In this document: one piece after another, positions 1-5,651 of the stretch
Numbering within the stretch: the stretch's first letter is position 1
Layout: each line of letters starts with the position of its first letter
Origin: UBA9547 sp044349205
GTDB taxonomy: Bacteria > Bacteroidota > Bacteroidia > Cytophagales > UBA9547
Assembly: GCA_044349205.1 (NCBI GenBank)
Contig: JBIKRJ010000110.1
Location: 1 to 8,082 of the forward strand
Direction of reading: 5' to 3'
DNA: 8,082 nucleotides
Program-made: the position numbers and the translations under genes
The notes under the pieces: model-generated
What the model was told of the DNA's origin: nothing
Database searches by the model: none
Seen by the model: the letters and a program-made list of their open reading frames with translations, nothing else

Positions 1-155
1 CCTAGAAATTGCACCTTGTCTAAAGCCGCAGTATTTTTTGTAACAGCTTGATAATAAGCAGGAAAAATAGAAGAAGTGATGTTTAGTGAATAAACAGAAT
101 TTGCCCAATCATACATGCACCATGCATGCAACACCCGTGGATTGTTCTTTTCCAA
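1..155 (-). CDS. UMF1-type MFS transporter, N-terminal part (runs off left edge)
   Basis: Reading the minus strand after the OmpH-family gene gives an open frame beginning TTG GAA AAG AAC and continuing to the window edge for 51 codons. Its residues include AWCMYDWANSVYSL and then ITSSIFPAYYQAV. The AW-x-x-YDWANS-x-YS pattern before the first membrane helix is the signature start of UMF1-family (Atg22-like) major facilitator transporters, which are inner-membrane proteins of mostly unknown substrate. No ATG lies upstream in this frame before an in-frame TGA inside the preceding gene. The only later ATG falls inside the conserved YDWAN segment, so TTG at 155-153 is the likeliest start. It sits one base after the stop of the preceding gene, which suggests translational coupling and a shared transcript. 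Only about the first tenth of the protein is visible, so the family call rests on one short but characteristic motif. Confidence 0.7.
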   Translation of the reverse strand, partial: MEKNNPRVLHAWCMYDWANSVYSLNITSSIFPAYYQAVTKNTAALDKVQFL

Positions 156-156
156 T

Positions 157-795
157 TTATTTTTTTGACTGGCGATACTCTTCGTTCAAACCTTTCAAAA
201 TGGGTAGGGTAATATCTAATGAATCGTTTTTGAAAAGAATACTGCTGCTCAAACCCGTGTAGCCCAATATGTATTGGTATTTTTTGCCCTTGCTGAAGCG
301 TTTCACGTAGTCTTGCACTTTTTTATTCAACTCGTTCGACATTTTTTCTTCCTCCGCCACCAAGGCGCCCATTTGCGTTTCTTTTGTAGCCATAAATTGT
401 TGTTGTTTGGTCATGAGTTCTTGTTCTTTACGCGCTCCCTCTTCTTGTGTGTAAGCACCTTCTTGGGCTTTTTTCTGAAATTGTATCACTTCGCCCTGAA
501 GTGCATTGTAAGTGGCAGCCAAAGAATTTTCAGCCCTTTTTTGTCGGGCATCCAAATTCTTTTTGGCGGAGTTGTAATACTCATAATGTTTCAAAAGAGA
601 ATCGGTATTTACAAACACGATACCTTCTTGTTTAATTTCCGAATCGGGGATAACTACCGCTGGGCTGTAGGTAGAATCGGCGGCTATTTCACTAATCGCG
701 TTTGTGTTGGAAGGGCTTTTGAAATGCAGATAATAAAGGAAGCCAACTGCAATTGCCAAAACACCATTTAAAATCAACGAGATATTCTTTGTCAT
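157..795 (-). CDS. OmpH/Skp-family periplasmic chaperone
   Basis: This 212-residue protein has a hydrophobic N-terminal segment (about residues 5-24, ISLILNGVLAIAVGFLYYL) with no lipobox cysteine, so it is a signal peptide or membrane anchor. After a linker of about 35 residues comes GIVFVNTDSLLKHYEYY, the usual entry strand of OmpH domains. A long Gln/Glu/Lys-rich coiled coil follows at about residues 70-165, and then the C-terminal segment GKKYQYILGYT. Skp/OmpH proteins form trimers that hold unfolded outer-membrane proteins in the periplasm on their way to the BAM complex. That role is taken from the family and is not shown here. Bacteroidota usually carry several OmpH paralogues, often beside bamA. 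This copy instead sits directly before an MFS transporter gene. The start is supported by the ATG next to the hydrophobic segment and by a promoter-like box 28 bases upstream. Confidence 0.88.
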   Translation of the reverse strand: MTKNISLILNGVLAIAVGFLYYLHFKSPSNTNAISEIAADSTYSPAVVIPDSEIKQEGIVFVNTDSLLKHYEYYNSAKKNLDARQKRAENSLAATYNALQGEVIQFQKKAQEGAYTQEEGARKEQELMTKQQQFMATKETQMGALVAEEEKMSNELNKKVQDYVKRFSKGKKYQYILGYTGLSSSILFKNDSLDITLPILKGLNEEYRQSKK

Positions 796-823
796 GAGTG
801 GAAATTTTGAATGCTATTGTTGG

Positions 824-831
824 CAAACATA
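824..831 (-). promoter_or_regulatory. Putative Bacteroidota -7 box for the OmpH-family gene
   Basis: The minus strand reads TATGTTTG here, an exact match to the Bacteroidota -7 element TAnnTTTG. It lies 28 bases before the ATG at 795, so a start site close downstream would leave a leader of roughly 20 bases. No TTTG-type -33 element is seen at the expected 19-21 base spacing, so the call rests on the -7 box and its position. Confidence 0.45.
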
Positions 832-940
832 CATAAATTATAAGTGAAGTTTGATGGGTCTTGTCAATTATGTTACTGTTTGAAGAATGTGTTTTTATCA
901 TTTTTATTCGCTCGAGTTACAAAACTTTGTCTTCTCCCTT

Positions 941-948
941 TATTTTTG
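941..948 (+). promoter_or_regulatory. Putative -7 box immediately before pheS
   Basis: The sequence TATTTTTG matches TAnnTTTG and ends four bases before the preferred pheS ATG at 953. Transcription would then begin at or very near the ATG and give a leaderless message. The nearest upstream TTTG (926-929) is only 11 bases away, too close to serve as a standard -33 element. The match could therefore be chance in T-rich sequence. Confidence 0.3.
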
Positions 949-952
949 TCAG

Positions 953-1975
953 ATGTTAGAAACCATCCACAGTATTCGCACAGAGTCCGATGCCTTTGTG
1001 ATTGAAAATCTAGACGATTTAGACAAATACCGAATTCGTTTTTTGAGCCGTAATGGGTTGTTGAATGAGCTTTTTGAAGCATTCAAAACTGTGCCATCCG
1101 ACCAAAAAAAACAATTTGGGCAAGTCATCAATCAACTTAAAAACCATGTGCAAGGCCGTTTCGACACATTGAAATCGCAATTGGAAAGTAGTGTCGAGGC
1201 CAATTCGCAAGAAGCTTTGGATTTTACGCTTCCTGTGCCTCCCGATGCAGTTGGGAGCAGACATCCGCTTACCATTGTGCGCGAAAGGATGCTTCAAATT
1301 TTTGAAAGGATGGGGTTCAATATTTCAGAAGGACCTGAAATTGAGGACGATTGGCACAATTTTACTGCCTTAAATTTTCCATTAAACCATCCTGCACGCG
1401 AAATGCAAGACACTTTTTTTGTGGAAAAAAATCCCGATGTGGTATTGCGAACGCATACTTCGAGCGTGCAAATAAGAGTGATGGAAAAACAGAAACCGCC
1501 CATTCGGACTATTTCACCTGGCAGGGTATATCGCAACGAAGCCATTTCGGCACGCGCGCATTGTATGTTTCACCAGATAGAGGGTTTGTATGTCGATAAA
1601 AACGTAAGTTTTGCCGATTTAAAGCAAACATTATTTCATTTTGTGCGCGAACTATTTGGTATAGAAATGGAGGTTCGTTTTAGGCCTTCCTTTTTCCCTT
1701 TCACTGAACCTAGTGCCGAAATTGACATTTCCTGCCTTATATGCAAAGGAAAAGGTTGCAATGTGTGCAAGCACAGCGGTTGGGTTGAAATAGGCGGTGC
1801 GGGTATGTTAGACCCCGATGTTTTGAAAAATTGTAAAATTGATGCCGAAGAGTATTCTGGGTTTGCCTTTGGTATGGGTATTGAACGAATTGCTATGCTA
1901 AAATATCAAGTGAGGGATTTGCGGCTATACACCGAAAACGATATTCGTTTTTTGAATCAATTCAAGGGCTTGTAG
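953..1975 (+). CDS. pheS: Phenylalanyl-tRNA synthetase alpha subunit
   Basis: This is the catalytic alpha chain of the cytoplasmic alpha2-beta2 enzyme that charges tRNA-Phe with phenylalanine. The 340-residue product has the family layout. An N-terminal helical arm (about residues 1-90) is followed by SRHPLTIVRERM at about 102, which opens the class II synthetase core. Motif 2 is PGRVYRNEAISARAHCMFHQIEG at about 189-211, and motif 3 is GFAFGMGIERIAML at about 303-316. Ala305 in GFAFGMG corresponds to the residue that shapes the phenylalanine pocket in E. coli (Ala294). A four-cysteine cluster (C261, C264, C269, C272) matches the Cys-rich loop common in bacterial PheS. The frame stays open upstream to an ATG at 887, but the extra 22 residues are unlike PheS and read as intergenic sequence, so the ATG at 953 is preferred. 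No pheT is next to it. The following gene is unrelated, as is common in Bacteroidota. Confidence 0.96.
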   Translation: MLETIHSIRTESDAFVIENLDDLDKYRIRFLSRNGLLNELFEAFKTVPSDQKKQFGQVINQLKNHVQGRFDTLKSQLESSVEANSQEALDFTLPVPPDAVGSRHPLTIVRERMLQIFERMGFNISEGPEIEDDWHNFTALNFPLNHPAREMQDTFFVEKNPDVVLRTHTSSVQIRVMEKQKPPIRTISPGRVYRNEAISARAHCMFHQIEGLYVDKNVSFADLKQTLFHFVRELFGIEMEVRFRPSFFPFTEPSAEIDISCLICKGKGCNVCKHSGWVEIGGAGMLDPDVLKNCKIDAEEYSGFAFGMGIERIAMLKYQVRDLRLYTENDIRFLNQFKGL

Positions 1976-1976
1976 A

Positions 1977-2007
1977 TTGAAAATATGCCTTTCGCTTTTT
2001 ATGTTTG
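1977..2007 (+). promoter_or_regulatory. Putative promoter for the DUF1573 gene
   Basis: TTG at 1977-1979 and TATGTTTG at 2000-2007 are separated by 20 bases, matching the Bacteroidota arrangement of a -33 (T)TTG and a -7 TAnnTTTG. Both lie just after the pheS stop. Transcription would start near 2012-2016. That is downstream of the first in-frame ATG (1985) of the next gene, so the promoter supports the later TTG start at 2033. Confidence 0.5.
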
Positions 2008-2032
2008 TGGTAATGAAAATAGTATTGAGATC

Positions 2033-2806
2033 TTGAAGAAGTCTTTTTTACATACTTTAATGTTGTTAGCCTTTTCTTGTGCCTGGGCGCAGCCTACCTT
2101 GAAAATACCTAAACTCTCGCACGATTTTGGGACTATAGAGGAAGGTACGCAAGCATCTTACACATTTGATGTTCAGAACACAGGCAATTTGCCCTTAATC
2201 ATAACAAATGTGCAGCCTTCCTGCGGTTGCACAACCCCTGAATGGACTAAAGACCCAATACCTCCAGGTGGAAAGGGGAAAATAATGGCCACTTTCAATA
2301 GCCAAGGTCGTTTAGGTGCATTTAACAAAGTAATATCGGTCATTAGCAATGATGCCGAGTCGACCAAAATACTGACTATCAAAGGTTTTGTGGAAAAGAA
2401 AAACGAAACATTACTTCGCTCTCCTGAAGACATCAGACTATCGCCAATTCTACACATGGATAGGTCTTTGTATAATTTTGGAAAGATGGAAACAGGGCAA
2501 AAAATTCATCAAAAGGTTAAAATTACCAATAAAGGGATATCCAATTTAAAGTTTAGTGGCATACAGGCTGGCTGTTATTGTGTCAATTACACCATTGCAA
2601 AACAAGAAATTTCGCCTGGTGAAACGGTTGATTTAGAGCTCATTTACTCGCCTCAAAGTGTCGGTGAACAGTTGGATATTGTAACCCTATCTACTAACGA
2701 TTTGGTAACAAACAAACCTGTTATCACACTTCAAGCAAACGTGGTACAAAGTTTCAACAACACTGGAATTATGAATCAAGGGGCTGGGGCAGTTCCTTTC
2801 AAGTAA
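2033..2806 (+). CDS. Secreted DUF1573 protein with two Ig-like (ASH-type) domains
   Basis: The product carries a signal peptide and two beta-rich repeats of the DUF1573 type, related to the ASPM-SPD-2-Hydin fold, and is probably periplasmic or surface-exposed. Its molecular function is unknown. From a TTG start at 2033 it has 257 residues and begins M-KKSFLHTLMLLAFSCAWA, with signal peptidase I cleavage likely before Q20. Repeat 1 (about 24-120) contains LSHDFGTIEEG, the characteristic CGCT at 64-67 and a later IPPGGKGKI turn. Repeat 2 (about 142-240) repeats the plan with LYNFGKMETG, GCYC (C181, C183) and ISPGETVDL. Each repeat thus keeps a CxC pair, possibly metal-binding or disulfide-forming. 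An ATG at 1985 would add 16 residues before the KK of the signal peptide. I prefer 2033 because of the compact signal sequence and the promoter box at 2000-2007, but 1985 remains possible. Confidence 0.85.
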   Translation: MKKSFLHTLMLLAFSCAWAQPTLKIPKLSHDFGTIEEGTQASYTFDVQNTGNLPLIITNVQPSCGCTTPEWTKDPIPPGGKGKIMATFNSQGRLGAFNKVISVISNDAESTKILTIKGFVEKKNETLLRSPEDIRLSPILHMDRSLYNFGKMETGQKIHQKVKITNKGISNLKFSGIQAGCYCVNYTIAKQEISPGETVDLELIYSPQSVGEQLDIVTLSTNDLVTNKPVITLQANVVQSFNNTGIMNQGAGAVPFK

Positions 2807-2871
2807 TTGTAACCTTTCAATTTTCAATCGTATAAAACCATAAATTCAATTACAAAAAACCATAATGAAAT

Positions 2872-3246
2872 ATGTCTGACACAGGAGATGTTTTTAACGA
2901 AGATTCCATGGATTACAACGAGGAGGATGATTTATATGCAAGTTATGATGCATTCAAAGCATTGCTCAATGCTGGTTTAACACGCCGTGAAGCGCTGGAA
3001 AGAACTGGTTTGGACGAGGAAACGCTGCAAATGCTGGAGCAAGAAGAAGATGTCATTGATTTCAAAAACGACGCAAAAGAAGTTTGGGAAGATGAGGAAA
3101 ACAGGGCTTTTGATGAAAAATTTATGAATTCGGACGACATGACCGACGATGATGACGATTTCTTTGGCGGAAACAGTGAATTTGACGAAGCCGATGATTA
3201 TGGTTCTAGTGGCGGCGGTGGCGGTGGTTGGGATGATTTTGATTAA
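2872..3246 (+). CDS. Hyperacidic small protein with a Gly-rich acidic tail, function unknown
   Basis: I do not recognise this 124-residue protein. It has 26 Asp and 17 Glu against 4 Lys and 4 Arg, so about 35 percent of residues are acidic and the net charge is near -35. An acidic head (about 1-22) is followed by a short ordered-looking part: SYDAFKALLNAGLTRREALERTGLDEETLQMLEQ (about 24-57) has the spacing of a helix-turn-helix or a small helical bundle. Another charged helix follows (about 58-85). The end is disordered: a run of five Asp, then Gly-rich GSSGGGGGG and the tip WDDFD. No signal peptide or membrane segment is seen, so it should be cytoplasmic. It stands alone between the DUF1573 gene and a terminator hairpin. 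The ATG is the only reasonable start, and no clear promoter is visible in 2807-2871. Possible roles such as a nucleic-acid mimic or a partner of a basic protein are speculation. Confidence 0.8.
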   Translation: MSDTGDVFNEDSMDYNEEDDLYASYDAFKALLNAGLTRREALERTGLDEETLQMLEQEEDVIDFKNDAKEVWEDEENRAFDEKFMNSDDMTDDDDDFFGGNSEFDEADDYGSSGGGGGGWDDFD

Positions 3247-3274
3247 AAAATTCCTAAGGAACAAAATATCTCCT

Positions 3275-3282
3275 TAACTTTG
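3275..3282 (+). promoter_or_regulatory. Putative -7 box upstream of greA and its leader hairpin
   Basis: TAACTTTG is an exact TAnnTTTG match, 60 bases before the greA ATG. A start site around 3287-3290 would place the hairpin at 3296-3312 inside the greA leader. No TTTG is seen at -33 spacing, so this is tentative. The box also lies in the tail of the upstream transcript. Confidence 0.35.
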
Positions 3283-3295
3283 TTAAACAATTGGG

Positions 3296-3318
3296 GAACG
3301 GCTTAGCCGTTCTTTTTT
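3296..3318 (+). terminator. Intrinsic terminator hairpin between the acidic gene and greA
   Basis: GAACGGC (3296-3302), loop TTA, GCCGTTC (3306-3312) form a perfect seven-base-pair stem, followed at once by six T (3313-3318) and more T-rich sequence. This is a classical Rho-independent terminator. It ends transcription from the acidic gene. If the upstream -7 box at 3275 is used, it would also act as an attenuator in the greA leader. It lies only 24 bases before the greA ATG. Confidence 0.75.
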
Positions 3319-3342
3319 ATTTTGCTTTAACCATTGAACAAA

Positions 3343-3819
3343 ATGAGTAATATCTCTTACTACAGCAAAGAAGGCTTGAACAAGATGATAGAAGAACTAC
3401 ATCATCTCAAGACAAAAGGGCGCGCTGAAATGTCTAAACAAATAGCCGAGGCGCGCGACAAAGGCGACTTGAGCGAAAATGCCGAATATGATGCTGCCAA
3501 AGACGCTCAAGGACTTCTAGAGCTTAAAATATCCAAATTGGAAGCCTTGATTTCTAATGGCCGAGTGATAGATGAAAATTCTATCGACTTGTCTTCAGCA
3601 TCTATTTTCACTTCAGTGAAAATTAGAAATGTGGCCACTAAAATGGAACTTACCTATACACTTGTTTCGGAAGAGGAGGCCAATCTAAAGATGAACAAAA
3701 TCTCTATTAAGTCACCTTTTGGGCAAGGTCTTTTGGGTAAAAAAGTAGGTGAAATTGCCGAAATTAAAGCACCAGCAGGTGTTGTGAAGTTTGAAATCTT
3801 AGACATTTCCATGGCTTAA
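3343..3819 (+). CDS. greA: Transcription elongation factor GreA
   Basis: GreA enters the secondary channel of RNA polymerase and stimulates cleavage of backtracked RNA, so stalled elongation complexes can resume. The 158-residue product has the usual length and both domains. The N-terminal antiparallel coiled coil is at about 1-75, and its loop DKGDLSENAEYDAAK carries the acidic tip D42 and E45, which match D41 and E44 of E. coli GreA. The C-terminal FKBP-like domain is at about 85-158 and includes ISIKSPFGQGLLGKKVGE. A TTG at 3334 could add three residues (TTG AAC AAA), but ATG 3343 giving MSNISYYSKEGL fits the family. The HIT gene starts seven bases after the stop, so the two are almost certainly co-transcribed. 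A terminator-like hairpin lies directly in front, which may matter for control. Confidence 0.96.
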   Translation: MSNISYYSKEGLNKMIEELHHLKTKGRAEMSKQIAEARDKGDLSENAEYDAAKDAQGLLELKISKLEALISNGRVIDENSIDLSSASIFTSVKIRNVATKMELTYTLVSEEEANLKMNKISIKSPFGQGLLGKKVGEIAEIKAPAGVVKFEILDISMA

Positions 3820-3826
3820 GCAACCT

Positions 3827-4219
3827 ATGGCAAGCTTGTTTTCTAGAATCATAAATGGCGAAATTCCTTGCTATAAAATAGCGGAAGATAAGTTGCATTT
3901 GGCTTTTTTAGACATCAGTCCGCTTACAAAAGGGCACACATTGGTTATTCCCAAAAAGGAAGTTGATTATATTTTCGACTTGTCCGACGAGGAATTATCA
4001 AGTTTGCATTTGTTTGCCAAAAAGGTAGCCATAGCATTAAAAAAAGCGATTCCTTGCCAGCGAGTAGGGGTGTCGGTCATAGGAATGGAAGTGCCCCATG
4101 CCCATATTCATTTAATTCCTTTTTCCACTATGGGAGAAATGAATTTTTCCCGACCAAAATTGCAGTTGCAGAAGGACGAGTTTTTGGAAATCGCAGAAAA
4201 GATCAAATCTAGTTTCTGA
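3827..4219 (+). CDS. HIT-family (histidine triad) nucleotide hydrolase or transferase
   Basis: HIT proteins cleave or transfer nucleoside phosphates, for example adenosine phosphoramidates in the Hint branch, through a covalent nucleotidyl-histidine intermediate. The true substrate here is unknown. The 130-residue cytoplasmic protein has the family start ASLFSRIINGEIPCYKIAED, the conserved KGHTLVIPKK at 35-44, and the triad H91-A-H93-I-H95-L-I. The middle histidine (H93) is the expected nucleophile. The short length, near 130 rather than 110-115 residues, comes from a C-terminal helical extension after about residue 105 (KLQLQKDEFLEIAEKIKSSF). That extension is typical of the version found after greA in Bacteroidota. 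The seven-base gap to greA, with no promoter or terminator between them, indicates an operon. No terminator is seen immediately after the stop at 4219. Confidence 0.94.
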   Translation: MASLFSRIINGEIPCYKIAEDKLHLAFLDISPLTKGHTLVIPKKEVDYIFDLSDEELSSLHLFAKKVAIALKKAIPCQRVGVSVIGMEVPHAHIHLIPFSTMGEMNFSRPKLQLQKDEFLEIAEKIKSSF

Positions 4220-4245
4220 TTTCGCTTCAAAAACTACTTCAACTA

Positions 4246-4276
4246 TTTGTTTACTTGTTTCTAAACACTACTTTTG
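4246..4276 (+). promoter_or_regulatory. Canonical Bacteroidota promoter for the small basic protein gene
   Basis: TTTG at 4246-4249 and TACTTTTG at 4269-4276 are separated by exactly 19 bases, a full match to TTTG-N19-TAnnTTTG. This is the best promoter in the window. A start near 4281-4284 would give a leader of about 18 bases before the ATG at 4301. Confidence 0.65.
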
Positions 4277-4300
4277 CAGTCCTAAAGTAAAAATTAAGTC

Positions 4301-4510
4301 ATGGCAGTAACTCAATTGGCTCGTAAAGGCCGCGTAAACAAGACTCGTTCAAGACAAAGAAAACAGCAAATAAAGTTGAATACAGCCCAGCCTGTAATCA
4401 AAAATGTAGATATTGAAGCCATTAAGTTGGAATTTGCTGCCAAAAAAGCTTCTTCAAAGCCTTCTACAAAGAAAAAATCAGAACCTGAGACAGAAAGCCC
4501 TTCTGCATAA
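4301..4510 (+). CDS. Small basic protein with a disordered Lys/Ser tail, function unknown
   Basis: The 69-residue product is strongly basic at its N-terminus (ARKGRVNKTRSRQRKQQIK at about 7-25). A short amphipathic stretch (PVIKNVDIEAIKLEFAAKKA at about 31-50) follows, and the end is a low-complexity tail rich in Lys, Ser, Pro and Glu. There is no signal peptide or cysteine. Such a make-up suits a nucleic-acid or ribosome-associated protein, but I cannot assign a family and this is inference from composition only. The gene forms its own unit, with a canonical promoter 25 bases upstream and a strong terminator 21 bases downstream. The start ATG is the only one in frame near the promoter. Tight monocistronic packaging of this kind is common for well-expressed small proteins, which argues that the reading frame is real. 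Confidence 0.75.
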   Translation: MAVTQLARKGRVNKTRSRQRKQQIKLNTAQPVIKNVDIEAIKLEFAAKKASSKPSTKKKSEPETESPSA

Positions 4511-4531
4511 GTTTTTTTCGTTATATCAAGT

Positions 4532-4568
4532 AAAGAGTCCCGGACAAACTTCGGGACTCTTTGTTTTT
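4532..4568 (+). terminator. Strong intrinsic terminator after the small basic protein gene
   Basis: AAAGAGTCCCG (4532-4542) pairs perfectly with CGGGACTCTTT (4552-4562) across a nine-base loop, giving 11 base pairs followed by GTTTTT. The stem and T-tract are those of a Rho-independent terminator and separate this unit from the metH module. Confidence 0.9.
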
Positions 4569-4591
4569 AGCCAAAGCCTTTAATATATTTA
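4560..4591 (+). promoter_or_regulatory. Possible promoter for the metH module operon
   Basis: TTTG at 4560-4563, overlapping the end of the terminator stem, is followed after 20 bases by TATATTTA (4584-4591), one mismatch from TAnnTTTG. A start near 4596 would leave a leader of about 23 bases. That is too short to hold a SAM or cobalamin riboswitch, so none is expected directly before this gene. Confidence 0.35.
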
Positions 4592-4618
4592 GTTTCTTTT
4601 TAGCTCTACCGAAAAAAG

Positions 4619-5644
4619 ATGAGTGCTACAAAACCTGAAATTACCAACCTGTTAAAAGAGCGTATCTTAGTTCTTGACGGTGCAATGGGTACCATGATAC
4701 AACGTTACAAACTTCAAGAGGAAGATTTTAGAAATGAAGAACTTAAAAACCATTCTCACCCATTGAAGGGGAACAACGATTTGTTGTCCATCACCCGACC
4801 CGACATTATTAAAGCCATTCATCGGCAATATTTAGAGGCGGGAGCCGATAGTATTGAAACAAACACGTTTAGTGGCACCACTATAGCCCAAGCCGATTAT
4901 AAACTAGAGTTTATTGTAGATCAGATCAATTACCAGTCGGCAAAGATAGCCCGTGAAGTAGCCGACGAATTTACCGAAAAAGAACCTAACAAGCCCAGAT
5001 ACGTGGCTGGCGCCATAGGTCCCACCAATCGTACTGCCTCCATTTCACCCGATGTGAACGACCCTGGTTATCGTGCCATCACTTTCGACGAACTGGTAGT
5101 GGCTTACAAACAACAAGTTAAAATGTTGGTAGAAGGAGGGGTGGATGTACTTCTCGTAGAAACTATATTTGATACATTGAACGCCAAAGCAGCCCTATTT
5201 GCGATTGACGAATACATGGAGGAAATAGGCAGGAAAATTCCTATCATGGTGTCGGGTACTATTACCGACCAGTCGGGGCGTACCTTGACAGGACAAACTA
5301 CCGAGGCTTTCTTAATATCGATGTCGCACATGCCACTTTTGAGTGTGGGACTGAATTGTGCATTGGGTGCTTCGGCTTTGAGACCTTATTTGCAGGTTTT
5401 GGCCGATAAATCAGAGTTTTTTGTGAGCGCATATCCCAACGCTGGATTGCCAAATGAATTTGGTCAGTACGATGAAACTCCTGCACAAATGGCGGCCCAA
5501 GTGGAAGAATACCTGAAACAAGGACTCACCAACATAATAGGAGGCTGTTGCGGTACTACACCATCGCACATACAAGCTTTGGCCGAATTGGCAAAGAAAT
5601 ATTCTCCAAGAAAAGCTGCTGTTATCGACATGGCAACTTCTTGA
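4619..5644 (+). CDS. metH: Homocysteine S-methyltransferase module of split methionine synthase
   Basis: This 341-residue protein corresponds to the N-terminal homocysteine-binding domain of cobalamin-dependent methionine synthase, which activates homocysteine for methyl transfer from methylcobalamin. It shows the TIM-barrel start RILVLDGAMGTMIQRY, then SIETNTFSGT, GAIGPTNRTASISPDV and VLLVETIFDTLNAKAAL. The zinc ligands are C247 (GLNCALGA) and C310-C311 (GGCCGTTP), at the same residue numbers as in E. coli MetH. The protein stops after this domain and lacks the folate, cobalamin and reactivation domains of the full enzyme of about 1200 residues. The reading frame ends cleanly, without traces of those domains downstream, so this is a natural split gene and not a truncation. 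Split MetH is known in Bacteroidota, and the partner subunit must lie outside this window. The next gene starts seven bases later, so the two probably share a transcript. Confidence 0.93.
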   Translation: MSATKPEITNLLKERILVLDGAMGTMIQRYKLQEEDFRNEELKNHSHPLKGNNDLLSITRPDIIKAIHRQYLEAGADSIETNTFSGTTIAQADYKLEFIVDQINYQSAKIAREVADEFTEKEPNKPRYVAGAIGPTNRTASISPDVNDPGYRAITFDELVVAYKQQVKMLVEGGVDVLLVETIFDTLNAKAALFAIDEYMEEIGRKIPIMVSGTITDQSGRTLTGQTTEAFLISMSHMPLLSVGLNCALGASALRPYLQVLADKSEFFVSAYPNAGLPNEFGQYDETPAQMAAQVEEYLKQGLTNIIGGCCGTTPSHIQALAELAKKYSPRKAAVIDMATS

Positions 5645-5651
5645 AAATAAG

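Noticed and set aside
274..771. Open frame of 165 codons on the plus strand opposite the OmpH-family gene
   Set aside because: It lies wholly antisense to a well-supported gene. Its Phe/Leu/His-rich composition is what the reverse complement of a Lys/Gln/Glu-rich coiled coil gives.
887..952. Upstream ATG extending pheS by 22 residues
   Set aside because: The extension (MCFYHFYSLELQ...) has no resemblance to PheS N-termini and overlaps promoter-like sequence. ATG 953 fits the family.
2013..2036. ATG AAA ATA GTA TTG frame (MKIVLRS then stop) overlapping the DUF1573 signal peptide, as a possible frameshifted start
   Set aside because: The main frame gives an adequate signal peptide from TTG 2033 without invoking a frameshift.
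2865..2879. Four-codon frame ATG AAA TAT GTC TGA overlapping the start of the acidic gene
   Set aside because: It could be an upstream mini-ORF affecting initiation, but four codons occur easily by chance and no supporting signal is present.
4563..4618. SAM or cobalamin riboswitch before the metH module
   Set aside because: Only 56 bases separate the terminator from the start codon, too little for either riboswitch.
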